A stretch of DNA of 35,514 bases from Candidatus Zhuqueibacterota bacterium (GCA_016931935.1 JAFGDW010000263.1:1-35514); one strand, 5' to 3'. Counted from the stretch's first letter, positions 23,249 to 31,566 are shown. The notes: generated from the letters alone by a model not told the origin. Program-made: numbers and translations.

Positions 23249-25208
23249 CCTGTGCACCGCGTTTCCGCGCATTTCACGGTCGCAACATATTTTAGATCCA
23301 CTGGCAAAGCAGACATTCAAATTGGATATGCCCACGCCGTACATCCACTCAAATGCCGAGCTGCAGGAACTGTACGGCTTTGGCCTGAAGGACAAATTTA
23401 TCGGCTACCGCAACGATTTTATCCCGGATTTCGATTCCTTTGGTTCGAACGAGCAGTACATCATCAACAATATCTATTTTTCTGAATTCCACCTGCATTT
23501 TCTGGTTGGCGGTATCGGCACCGGTAAATCCCGGTTTCTGCAATTTTTCCGGAATGAAGTATTGAAACACCGCCGCCATCCCTGTGATGCACCCTGCGAT
23601 TTTCGGGACCGGGTGATGTGTGCGTACATCGATTTTAACTCCCAGCCAAACGACTGGCTGACGACGCACCATCAGGCAAGGATTGAAAACAGCATTACCC
23701 GCTTATTGTGTTCGAAAATCGAGAAGATCATTAAAAATTTTTTCGACACTGAACAGGAAGTGACCGACGTATGGGATCATCTGTTTCAGCACGATGACTA
23801 TAAAAACAACGCCGTTGACCTGCTAATCGGCGAACTGCGGGCGCACGAGGCGCTGGAGTGGAAGGCCGGTTTCAATCTGGTCAAAGAAAAACGCATGCGC
23901 ATTTATCACAAATTGCGCGATAGTAAGGAAGATTACCTCGCGTATTTGTCGGTGATTCTCAATTATATCAAAACAACATTTTTCCGGGATAACCGCATTT
24001 GCATCAATATTATTTTTGATAATCTCGATTTGCTGCCGAATCTCGTACAGATTATCGCCAAGGAAAAAATCAAAATTCTGTTTAACACCGCCAGTGTCAC
24101 AGGCATTGTGGCTGTGCGGCAATCAACCTATCGCGAATTGATTACCAACGGGTACTCATTTTCAGCAAACGTCATTCCCCATAACGGCCCATCAATTTTT
24201 GATATTGTGCACCAACGTCTCGATTTGCTACTGGCCAATCCCGACGCTTACATGCACGGGCTGGACATCGACCAATCGGACAAACGCACGTTTATCGATT
24301 CCATTAAACAAATTAAAAAACTGCTGCAGGAAAGTAAGTTAGTCATGAATTTCTATCGCTCGATTTGCGGGCGTAGCATCCGCAAGGCGTTGATACTGTC
24401 GGAGCGGCTGATTTGCAACTCGGTGTACGATGTGTTTTCCAATTCGCCGATCGGCCAGGGGGAAATTTTGCGGGCGATCATGGCCGGCTCCAATTCGACG
24501 TACGTATGGGATGAAGAAAATGAAATTGCCAATCTCTACGATGTGAACGGCCGTACCGAGCATCAGCATCTCATCAAATTGCGGATTTTAAAAGCGGTGT
24601 ATTTTCATGACGACCTTGAACTGGGCAAACTCATGGATTTGCTGACCGCATTCGGCTACGATTATGAGCTGATCCAGTACGCGCTGAACGACCTGCTCTC
24701 CGTTTCCAAACGGTTATTGTGGACCGATTCGCTGTTGCATTTTAAATCGGTGGATGAGCTGTTGCAGCAGAAGAAGTCCAAACTATCCATGTCGTCCGCT
24801 GGCAAGGGCTACGCCACCTGGCTGTACAAAAACATCAGCTACGTGCAGGAAGTGATGCTGGACATCCCTGTGGATGCCGATGATTTCGGCGAAGGCTGGA
24901 ACTACGCCAACATCGACCAGCGCATCAAACTGATTCTGAAATTCCTGGCCATTCTCGTCCGCGACGATATTGCCGAAATGAATACATTTTATTCAACCTA
25001 TGATGTAAACACCTACAAAGACATCTGGAAATTCACCGACCCGATCACCACCTCGATTGTGATTGGTGTAGAGAGCGATTTCAACAAAATCATGGCTAAC
25101 ATTTCATCCCACAAATTCGGCGCCACCGAGCTGCAGATCATTCGCAGCGAGCTATCGGCGCAGTTTGAAAATTTGAAGAATATGGCGGCGGGGAGGGTGG
25201 TTGAGTAG
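23223..25208 (+). CDS. P-loop ATPase (AAA/STAND-like) with winged-helix-like C-terminus, unknown role
   Basis: 661 aa; AAGGA lies seven bases before ATG 23223. Walker A is GGIGTGKS near residues 98-105, within FHLHFLVGGIGTGKSRFLQFF; Walker B is INIIFDNLDL near 260-270. GIVAVRQSTYRELI follows like a sensor-1 strand and arginine. After the ATPase core, LRILKAVYFHDDLELGKLMDLL and ELIQYALNDLLSVSKRLLW resemble a winged helix. This is the general shape of ORC/STAND-like or KAP-like NTPases, but I cannot assign a family. No transmembrane segment is visible, so anchoring would depend on the upstream partner. It faces the second NACHT-SUMF1 gene tail to tail, which hints at a shared defence or signalling context. 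Confidence 0.8.
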   Translation: MKRKMKIVSLCTAFPRISRSQHILDPLAKQTFKLDMPTPYIHSNAELQELYGFGLKDKFIGYRNDFIPDFDSFGSNEQYIINNIYFSEFHLHFLVGGIGTGKSRFLQFFRNEVLKHRRHPCDAPCDFRDRVMCAYIDFNSQPNDWLTTHHQARIENSITRLLCSKIEKIIKNFFDTEQEVTDVWDHLFQHDDYKNNAVDLLIGELRAHEALEWKAGFNLVKEKRMRIYHKLRDSKEDYLAYLSVILNYIKTTFFRDNRICINIIFDNLDLLPNLVQIIAKEKIKILFNTASVTGIVAVRQSTYRELITNGYSFSANVIPHNGPSIFDIVHQRLDLLLANPDAYMHGLDIDQSDKRTFIDSIKQIKKLLQESKLVMNFYRSICGRSIRKALILSERLICNSVYDVFSNSPIGQGEILRAIMAGSNSTYVWDEENEIANLYDVNGRTEHQHLIKLRILKAVYFHDDLELGKLMDLLTAFGYDYELIQYALNDLLSVSKRLLWTDSLLHFKSVDELLQQKKSKLSMSSAGKGYATWLYKNISYVQEVMLDIPVDADDFGEGWNYANIDQRIKLILKFLAILVRDDIAEMNTFYSTYDVNTYKDIWKFTDPITTSIVIGVESDFNKIMANISSHKFGATELQIIRSELSAQFENLKNMAAGRVVE

Positions 25209-25242
25209 TGGTTTTGGGGATGAATGGATTGGTCTTTTTAAA

Positions 25243-25309
25243 ACATCCCCTCGACCCCCCTTCGAAGGGGGGTAAGCTCCCGCCTTTGAAGGGGGGCAGG
25301 GGGGGATGT
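25243..25309. repeat. Large GC-rich palindrome between convergent genes
   Basis: Left arm 25243-25267 and right arm 25284-25309 pair across about 24 positions with few mismatches. Inside the left part, CCCCCCTTCGAAGGGGGG at 25255-25272 is an 18-bp perfect palindrome. It lies 35 bases after the ATPase stop and could end transcription or slow converging polymerases. It resembles a dispersed intergenic repeat. Confidence 0.7.
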
Positions 25310-25375
25310 CTCAACAGATATATAAATGATCAAATTTCCAGATTCTTCCTAAACGAACAAACCATCCAAAAACCC

Positions 25376-25410
25376 CCAGAGTCCAGAGACCAGAGAAACC
25401 AGAGTCCAGA
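25376..25410. repeat. 12-bp direct repeat CCAGAGTCCAGA next to a putative variable region
   Basis: Two exact copies, 25376-25387 and 25399-25410, flank ACCAGAGAAA-type sequence and end two bases before the stop codon of the second NACHT-SUMF1 gene. In DGR loci, elements just downstream of the variable region help to set the homing site; this repeat may be such an element or only a word repeat. Confidence 0.45.
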
Positions 25411-25412
25411 TT

Positions 25413-28112
25413 TTATTTATAGACGGGAGAGAGCGCCACGCGGAACCCAAGCCAGTAGTACCCGTTGATCGGATGGCCCCTGAGACGGGAGGCGCAGCGC
25501 AGGCCGTAGGCATCATCGAAGAACGCGGCGCCCCGAACCACGCGGGTTTTTTCTTTCTCATCATACCAATCGGCACTCCACTCCCACACATTACCCGCTA
25601 TGTCCATCAACCCATCCGGCGTGGCGCCTTCGGGGTAGCTGCCGACCGGGGTTGGTTGGCCGACTTTCATATCAAAGTTAGCTAATTGCGGCGTCGGTTC
25701 TGCATTGCCCCAGGGATATTCTCGTTCACCCCGGCCGGCGGCCCATTCCCATTCTGCTTCTGTGGGAAGCCGGAATGCGCGATTTGCTTTATCCTGTTTT
25801 GTCAACCAGTCACAATAAGCGACCGCGTCATCCCAGGCAACACCAACCACGGGCTGGTCATCACTATTGTATTTTTTGTCATCCCAATATCGTGGCTCAC
25901 GGTGATTGGTTGCCTTGACAAATGCCCGGTACAGTTTGTTGGTGACGATGAATTTGGCCAGGTAGAACGGTTGCTCAATCGTGACCTGTTTTCTTGATTC
26001 GCCCATTGTGAATGCGCCAGGGGGAATGAGGATGTATTCGGTGTGCCCCTCGTATGGATTGGTGAACAAGCGTGGCAGGCCAGTAACCGGTTCAAGTTCT
26101 TCATCAAAAACTGAGGATGCAATAAACTCCCATTGAACAAGTAGGGATCGAGCCCAGTCGCGCACTTGTGGTTGAACATCATCTATTAAACCGGCAACAA
26201 TTTTTTGAGCTGCGTCGGTGCCGATAATTTGTAGACAACGTAAAGCAGCGAAGCGCTGTTGCCAGGGCAAGGTCAAATTCTCCAACACTGTTTGAAACGG
26301 CTTTTCGCTTTTAATAAGCGATTCATGGATACAGCGTGGTAGGAAATCAGTGACAGCGCGGTCTATTTTTTCCGATGATAGAAATTGGGTCATAAATGGC
26401 TCAAACATGGAGGGATTGGACAAGCCCAGCGTGAGCAGCGTCGGTTCGCGCCACCAGCTCTCATCAAAATGATCGACCAATATATCTATCCGTCCGGTGT
26501 TGCGGATTTGCTCGGCGGTGAGATATTCCTGAAAACTGAGATGCTGAAAGCCATAGGTCTCGGTGCTGTAACCGACAAAAATACCGGAGCGGTCACGGAT
26601 GCTGCGCAGGAAATCGGTGGGATCGACCGCGGGTTTGACTTTGTGGATTTCCGGCGTGATTTGTTTGAGAATTTCCGCCTCGGTTTCCTGGCGGCGGTTG
26701 TCGACCGAATGCAGCCACAGCGCCAGCGGCTGCAAGACCTGGCGGGCTTCGGCGGCGGTCAGCAGTGATTTCAATCCTTTGGCCTCATCCCATTTCTGCA
26801 GCAGCAGGTCGGTGCACTTGTCGTACAGCTCGACGCGGCGGTCGGGCACGGTGTTGTAGTCACGGTGCACCAGGGCAATCAGTTGCAGCAGCAAGGGATT
26901 GGCGGCCAGGGCCAGATAGGTATCGGACACGTTAATCCGTTTGTACAGGGCGTTGGCGCTCTCCTGCGCTTTGGTGCGCCAGTAGTTGCTGTCTTCGTTG
27001 AGCGTGGTCTCCACGGCGCGGTACCAGCTATGGAGAAAATTGCGGATGTCGTCGGTCGCGAAATCGCGCATGTGCAATTCCATGTATGCTCCGGGCAAAC
27101 GCACATCGCCGCGGTAGCCGGTAAAGCGCGAGGTGACAATCAGCGGGCATTTGCCGTAAGGCATGCGGACTTTTTTGTGAATCCACTGGCACATCTGCTT
27201 GCGCGCCTGTTCGTCCGCTACTTCATCGAGGCCGTCGAGCAAAATAATCGCCCGGCCGTGCTCCAGCCGGTCTTTAAAAAATGCCTCACTTAATTTCAGG
27301 TCATAATCCCGCAGGTGATGGCAGATTGCATCGATCAGGCCTTTGTCCGTATCAATATTCCGCAATGGCAACAGGATCGGCAGCAGATCGGGCGGCAGGT
27401 TGAGCTTTTGCGCCGCTTCTTTCTGGGCAAAACAGAGCAGGAAATATTTAAGCAAGGTGGTTTTGCCGGCGCCGGGATCGCCGAGCACGATCAGGCCATC
27501 GTATTTTTTGTCGGCGGCGAGTTGCACCGCCTGCTGCACGGACATGTCGCCGCGGTCGTGCAGGGATTCATCATCCAGTATCCGTTCGTCCATACGGCCC
27601 ATGCCCATGATATTCACGCGCAGCGGCACATAAATATCCCACAGCAAAATTGGCACCCGGACTTTGGTTTCAAAGCCCTGAAACGTGAGCTTTTCGTTTT
27701 CCTGAATGACAAAATCGAGGTAGCGGTCTTCTTCGGTTTCGAGTTTCTTCTGACTTTGATTTTTTTTATGGGCATCATCTGCTTCGAGTTCGGCGAGTTT
27801 TTTGGTGTAGGCGTTTTCGCGTATTTGCGCTTCGGACAGACGTTTTTGGGTTTTTATTAGTCTCGTGAGTATTGTAAAAATTCCTGTAATGACTGCCGCC
27901 AGAATAAGACCGGCGAATCCTACCAACTCCGGGTTCTTTTTAATCCATTCCATCAGGCTAATTTCATTTTCCTGACCAATGATCGAAGGTGTCTCAGTCG
28001 AGTCCGCAGCCCGCAGCGCCGGCGTTCGCGGCTGACTGTTGGAATCAGTAATCAAGCACAGGGAAAGGCAGATAAAGATAAGGAGTACAAACAATCCGGC
28101 ATTTTGCTTCAT
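25413..28112 (-). CDS. Second membrane-anchored NACHT-SUMF1 protein (candidate DGR target)
   Basis: 899 aa. A signal peptide (about 1-27) precedes a short exported stretch, one membrane segment (about 63-86) and a charged coiled coil (about 88-130). The NACHT core has Walker A GDPGAGKT at 211-218 and Walker B LDGLDE at 292-297, with ILLPLRNID and CPLIVTSRFTGYRG typical of the family. A helical linker leads to the SUMF1 domain at about 688-895 (YILIPPGAFTMG, FRLPTEAEWEWAAGRG, DIAGNVWEW, GFRVAL). The membrane and domain order match the protein at 6-2924, so the NTPase and SUMF1 parts are expected in the cytoplasm. AAGGA lies eight bases before the ATG. The last 32 residues of the domain look diversified. 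Confidence 0.93.
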   Translation of the reverse strand: MKQNAGLFVLLIFICLSLCLITDSNSQPRTPALRAADSTETPSIIGQENEISLMEWIKKNPELVGFAGLILAAVITGIFTILTRLIKTQKRLSEAQIRENAYTKKLAELEADDAHKKNQSQKKLETEEDRYLDFVIQENEKLTFQGFETKVRVPILLWDIYVPLRVNIMGMGRMDERILDDESLHDRGDMSVQQAVQLAADKKYDGLIVLGDPGAGKTTLLKYFLLCFAQKEAAQKLNLPPDLLPILLPLRNIDTDKGLIDAICHHLRDYDLKLSEAFFKDRLEHGRAIILLDGLDEVADEQARKQMCQWIHKKVRMPYGKCPLIVTSRFTGYRGDVRLPGAYMELHMRDFATDDIRNFLHSWYRAVETTLNEDSNYWRTKAQESANALYKRINVSDTYLALAANPLLLQLIALVHRDYNTVPDRRVELYDKCTDLLLQKWDEAKGLKSLLTAAEARQVLQPLALWLHSVDNRRQETEAEILKQITPEIHKVKPAVDPTDFLRSIRDRSGIFVGYSTETYGFQHLSFQEYLTAEQIRNTGRIDILVDHFDESWWREPTLLTLGLSNPSMFEPFMTQFLSSEKIDRAVTDFLPRCIHESLIKSEKPFQTVLENLTLPWQQRFAALRCLQIIGTDAAQKIVAGLIDDVQPQVRDWARSLLVQWEFIASSVFDEELEPVTGLPRLFTNPYEGHTEYILIPPGAFTMGESRKQVTIEQPFYLAKFIVTNKLYRAFVKATNHREPRYWDDKKYNSDDQPVVGVAWDDAVAYCDWLTKQDKANRAFRLPTEAEWEWAAGRGEREYPWGNAEPTPQLANFDMKVGQPTPVGSYPEGATPDGLMDIAGNVWEWSADWYDEKEKTRVVRGAAFFDDAYGLRCASRLRGHPINGYYWLGFRVALSPVYK
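25440..25535 (-). other. Putative DGR variable region in the second NACHT-SUMF1 gene
   Basis: This stretch codes for residues 860-891, RGAAFF to GFR. Likely template-derived codons include TTC, GAT, GAT, TAC, CTC, GGC, CAT, AAC, TAC and TAC, which share their third base with the aligned codons of the first gene. Framework differences just upstream (ACA/ACG, GGA/GGG, GAT/GAC, GGC/GGT) are at third bases, as in ordinary divergence. A GC-rich stretch, GGGTTCCGCGTGGCGCTC, follows and could serve as the homing initiation site. Confidence 0.6.
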
Positions 28113-28423
28113 GGGGCGAGTCCTTTTGGATATGTGGATAAAATTTGCGATTGGCGTGAGGAAGCAATGCTACAATATAAGCACTTATGACAGGGATGTC
28201 AAGCGTTTGTTTATAAGGATCAGTTCGAAGGATTTAACGCTGGAAATTATCTAATCAAAATGAAGTGACCGCCCTTGCGAAGGGTCGGAACCTTCGTAAA
28301 GGCGGGCACTTAGGGATTCGAAAACCATGCTGTTATGGGTATATATAAATTGCGCTACAGTGCGCCGTTACGGCATACCGGCAGAGACTGGCAAAGCGAT
28401 ATCAAAACAGGCAATAACGAGTC
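28113..28423. other. Spacer upstream of the second NACHT-SUMF1 gene
   Basis: About 310 bases with no supported gene. It contains the hairpin repeat at 28263-28312, about 110 bases beyond the LRR gene stop, and must hold the promoter of the NACHT-SUMF1 gene. Confidence 0.5.
28263..28312. repeat. Hairpin repeat (GACCGCCCTTGCGAAGG ... CCTTCGTAAAGGCGGGC)
   Basis: Arms of about 21 bases at 28263-28283 and 28291-28312 pair with a few mismatches around a seven-base loop. On the minus strand it is followed only by CATTTTGATT, so it is a weak terminator candidate for the LRR gene and more likely a dispersed palindromic repeat. Confidence 0.6.
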
Positions 28424-29911
28424 CTAATAATTCACATACACACCACGTCCCTGCAATATCGGAATCTGTTCGTTTTTAGCGGTGGTACTCAACGGATTAT
28501 GTATTATGTTCAAGGTGGAAGGATTACGCATCCCCTGGCACTCCATGATGGGGAGCAGATCAACGATTCCATTTGAGCTTAAATCAAGATAGTTCAGCTT
28601 GGATAACTCGCGTACCGGATCGATATTCGACAACCCGTTAGAGCTCAAGTCCAGATATATTAATTTAGGAAAGCGTGTAATGATGGAAATATCCTTAATG
28701 TGCGTACTGGAAAGTTGCAGGATTTCCAAATTAGATAGCGTGGCAGGTAAATCGAAATCCGGTAAATAGTTGCCGCCAATATCAATATTTATGAGATTCG
28801 TTAAATGTGCAAGAAAACTCACGTCAGTAACATTGTTACCCCGCAGGTCGATATATTCCAAATTATACAGATAGTGCAACGCTGCTATATTATCACCCAA
28901 CTGATTATCTCCCAGCCAAAGCATTTTTATCATGGGCATTTCGGAAATAAACGATACGTCAGTCAGTTCATTCGAATACAAATTAAGGTGCTCAAGATTT
29001 GGCAGATTGGATATGTCTGTCAGCGACGCAATTTCATTGTATGAGAGTGATAATTGCTTTAAAGCCGGTAAATTTGAAATGGATGATACGTCTGTAATTT
29101 GATTTTCATCCAAATAAATTCTTTCGAGGTGCTCAAGGTTTGTAATGTCACTGACCGTTGAAATTCGATTTTGACAGGCTTGAATCTCGGTCAATTGCGT
29201 GAACACAGCGAGATTGGGCAGATTTTCGATTTTATTAACGTTGACATCAAGAAATCGAATATCAGGGCAATTCTCCAACGCCGCTATGTCCATAATCGAA
29301 TTAAACCTTAAATAAACAAATTCAAGCTTTTTTGTTTGCGCCAGCGCCGAAATATCGCGAATTTCATTAAGCGCTAACCGCAGGTTTTTAAGTTCGCCCA
29401 GATTGGCTAACACAGATATATCGGAAATCCGGTTTTGTTCGGCATTCAAGGTTTCAAGCGTGCTGAGTGACGTTAGCGGCGATAAATTTGTCACCTGGCA
29501 TTTTCTGATGTTTAAGTCCGTCAATTTCTTCAAGCAAACGAGTGGCGATAAATCGGTGACCGGATTCGACGAAATATTGAGATACTGCAAATTGGGACAT
29601 TTGTGAATGCCCTGAAGACTCATTATTTTTCTGCTGCTAGCGTCGATGTAAGTAATTTGCTCGAGATCATCACGAGTGATACAATCAATAGAATCCGCAT
29701 TTCGCGTGCCGTTGTTATCGACAGAAATCAGTTGTTCGAAGATAATTTGTCTCAAATTACGATCAAAGAACGCATTCAATAATCCCTGTGGATCATATTC
29801 TGATTGTACTGGCGCCACTGGCGACCCGGAGCCACAGCCCCACATTTCGAATAGCAGCGTTGCAAACAGAAGAATCAAAAGGAAAATATTAACGTACCTC
29901 ACTCGCTTCAT
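28424..29911 (-). CDS. Leucine-rich repeat lipoprotein (internalin-type LRR)
   Basis: 495 aa. A hydrophobic signal ends in MWGC (C26), a slightly unusual lipobox. From about residue 90 to 470 there are roughly 17 repeats of 22 residues with the pattern NLxxLxLxxNxIxDISxLxxL, as in LEHLNLYSNELTDVSFISEM and KLIYLDLSSNGLSNIDPV. This is the SDS22/internalin-type LRR that folds into a curved protein-binding solenoid. It would sit on the cell surface or in the periplasm, tethered by lipid. No enzyme domain is present. The neighbouring upstream gene is also a lipoprotein with a protein-binding role (serpin), but the 407-base spacer between them suggests separate transcription. Confidence 0.9.
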   Translation of the reverse strand: MKRVRYVNIFLLILLFATLLFEMWGCGSGSPVAPVQSEYDPQGLLNAFFDRNLRQIIFEQLISVDNNGTRNADSIDCITRDDLEQITYIDASSRKIMSLQGIHKCPNLQYLNISSNPVTDLSPLVCLKKLTDLNIRKCQVTNLSPLTSLSTLETLNAEQNRISDISVLANLGELKNLRLALNEIRDISALAQTKKLEFVYLRFNSIMDIAALENCPDIRFLDVNVNKIENLPNLAVFTQLTEIQACQNRISTVSDITNLEHLERIYLDENQITDVSSISNLPALKQLSLSYNEIASLTDISNLPNLEHLNLYSNELTDVSFISEMPMIKMLWLGDNQLGDNIAALHYLYNLEYIDLRGNNVTDVSFLAHLTNLINIDIGGNYLPDFDLPATLSNLEILQLSSTHIKDISIITRFPKLIYLDLSSNGLSNIDPVRELSKLNYLDLSSNGIVDLLPIMECQGMRNPSTLNIIHNPLSTTAKNEQIPILQGRGVYVNY

Positions 29912-29967
29912 TTTATTAACCCTTGTTTGAGTTTTAAAAGTATGTGTCCACAGGTAGTTGGAAAGCG

Positions 29968-30055
29968 AACGTGCTACGCACTTTTAATTGATTAAATCCT
30001 GCGAAAAATTCCAAAGTACGAGCATCAGTATGTGAATAGAAGCGCGTAGCACGTT
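29968..30055. repeat. Inverted repeat with GTGCTACGCACTT ends
   Basis: The 16-base ends AACGTGCTACGCACTT (29968-29983) and AAGCGCGTAGCACGTT (30040-30055) are complementary at 15 of 16 positions, 56 bases apart. The same AAGTGCGTAGCACG occurs in the hairpin at 4316-4346. This is a miniature-element or REP-like family with at least two members in the window. Confidence 0.7.
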
Positions 30056-30130
30056 TACCCTGTGAACGATTACAATCAAAATTAGATATCGCCTTAAACA
30101 TTAATTTCCTGCCATTCAAATTCAGAACTA

Positions 30131-30188
30131 TCATCCTTCGGCGGAGTATTATCCTGAGCTTGACGAAGGACTCAGGCTGAAGCTTGAG
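30131..30188. repeat. CCTTCG/GACGAAGG repeat copy with adjoining CTCAGGCTGAAG palindrome
   Basis: CCTGAGCTTGACGAAGG at 30153-30169 is a copy of the repeat paired at 3101-3181. Directly next to it, CTCAGGCTGAAGCTTGAG at 30171-30188 is largely self-complementary. Confidence 0.6.
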
Positions 30189-30285
30189 ATGATTTTTGAC
30201 ACAGCTCCCAATGGAGGGAGGTTATATGTCGTAATTCCTTTTCAATGTGCTGCTTTATATCGAATCGCGTCAGAGCCGCTTTTTT

Positions 30286-30314
30286 ATCGTTCCCGGCGGG
30301 ACAGCGGGAACGAT
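30286..30314. repeat. Palindrome ATCGTTCCCG/CGGGAACGAT after the serpin gene
   Basis: A perfect 10-bp stem with a nine-base loop GCGGGACAG, starting four bases beyond the serpin stop. On the minus strand it is followed by A residues rather than T, so it is not a standard intrinsic terminator for that gene. A relative lies at 31785-31805. Confidence 0.65.
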
Positions 30315-30318
30315 GATG

Positions 30319-31566
30319 TTACTCTGTCCACTGTGGCTGTTTGATTTTCCCCATAAACAGAATCGTACCGCTTTGCTTTTCATGAATCACGAAATAAAAC
30401 GGGCGATTGACTTTCATATGGAAATCCAGCGTTGAGCCGCCGCTTAATCGTTCAAACTCAATCACGGTAACGGCAGCAGCTTCGGTGCCTTCTTCATCGA
30501 CCTGTACAAATGTGTTGTGGATAACGCGACTGATATAAATGTCATTCGCTGCTGTAATACGGGAAAAGTCGGCTTGCCCCGCAGTGAATGCAACTTGCAT
30601 TCCCATGGCTTTCAATACGTCGTTCATCAGCAGTTTGTACTCGGTCTTGAATTTTGGCAATTCCACCGTCCCGATGCCGTGTGACATGTTGGAAAGCATG
30701 GTCGTCCAATTTGCAAATGTGAACGTGGACGCAAACGCATCTATATCCGTGGTTGAGCTCGGCAGGATCACCGTCATCTGGTAATAGTCATCGCCATAAG
30801 GCAGCGTGACCGCCTGCAGGTTATCATCCACATAATAATCGAGCGTATCCGTCATTTTCATCAGTTGGCATGGCCGTGTTGCCTGGCCGTCGAGATAGAA
30901 ATTTTCTTCGGTTGTCCTGGTCTTGTCAAATTCATGCAGCCAGGTCGCTTTGAAATAGATGGCATTGATTAAATACATCACCACGTTCGGCGGAATTTCA
31001 TCGAGCACTTCCTTTATTTTATCATGGGTCTTGTCTGCTGCCCAGCCGTTGATAATATTCACCGATGTTGGGTTTGAAAAATCCATGCTCCTGACTTCCG
31101 CATCAAAATATTTCTTGTTCACCTGCAAGAATGCATCCAGAACCGGAAAATCATCTTTATACCAAATGGAATTGGCAATCTCGAAAATCACCTGATCATC
31201 CAGGTTCATCAGCAGCGCCATCAGGCTGTTGAACGATTCGTTGATTACTTGTTCGGACAATCCCTGCAATTCCAGCACATTCCGAATGGCATCGTACGTA
31301 CTGCCGCTGGCGCCGTTCAGGGCCATGCCAAACGCATACGATACGCTTAAAGGGGAGATGAAGAGATTCTTACTGGTATCCATCGGGGTGAGCTGGTTCA
31401 TCAAATTGAAAGCGAACGACTGGTCGGCCTCGACAATCTGCATTTCACCTTTGGATAATGAACGTACGGTATTATCGGAAACAGGCGGGCCAACAATGAT
31501 GGGGTCTTGCTGGCAACCGGGGAACAGGAATATTGCTGCAAATAAAAATAAAAGTCGAATTTTCAT
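30319..31566 (-). CDS. Serpin (serine protease inhibitor), lipoprotein
   Basis: 415 aa, a normal serpin core plus an N-terminal signal ending in FPGC (C18), so probably lipid-anchored. Serpin marks run through the protein: FAFNLMNQL and LFISPLSVSYAFGMALNGASG early, NIINGWAADKTHDKIKEVLDEI, INAIYFKATWLHEFD, and the end segment VNRPFYFVIHEKQSGTILFMGKI. The hinge EEGTEAAAVT is intact, which predicts an inhibitory serpin. Counting from the hinge places P1-P1' at Leu-Ser in EFERLSGG, suggesting chymotrypsin- or elastase-like targets; the adjacent Arg is an alternative P1. It could protect the cell surface from other organisms' proteases. AAGGAT lies six bases before the ATG. Confidence 0.93.
   Translation of the reverse strand: MKIRLLFLFAAIFLFPGCQQDPIIVGPPVSDNTVRSLSKGEMQIVEADQSFAFNLMNQLTPMDTSKNLFISPLSVSYAFGMALNGASGSTYDAIRNVLELQGLSEQVINESFNSLMALLMNLDDQVIFEIANSIWYKDDFPVLDAFLQVNKKYFDAEVRSMDFSNPTSVNIINGWAADKTHDKIKEVLDEIPPNVVMYLINAIYFKATWLHEFDKTRTTEENFYLDGQATRPCQLMKMTDTLDYYVDDNLQAVTLPYGDDYYQMTVILPSSTTDIDAFASTFTFANWTTMLSNMSHGIGTVELPKFKTEYKLLMNDVLKAMGMQVAFTAGQADFSRITAANDIYISRVIHNTFVQVDEEGTEAAAVTVIEFERLSGGSTLDFHMKVNRPFYFVIHEKQSGTILFMGKIKQPQWTE

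Larger units (their letters stand above)
29912..30318. other. Repeat-filled spacer between LRR and serpin genes
   Basis: About 400 bases with three separate repeat structures (29968-30055, 30131-30188, 30286-30314), no supported gene, and presumably the LRR promoter. Confidence 0.55.

Noticed and set aside
26599..27860. Long plus-strand open frames opposite the second NACHT-SUMF1 gene
   Set aside because: They are antisense shadows of a well-supported gene and show no family features.
30286..30314. Calling the stem after the serpin gene an intrinsic terminator
   Set aside because: On the coding strand the stem is followed by A residues, not T; the T run is on the wrong side.
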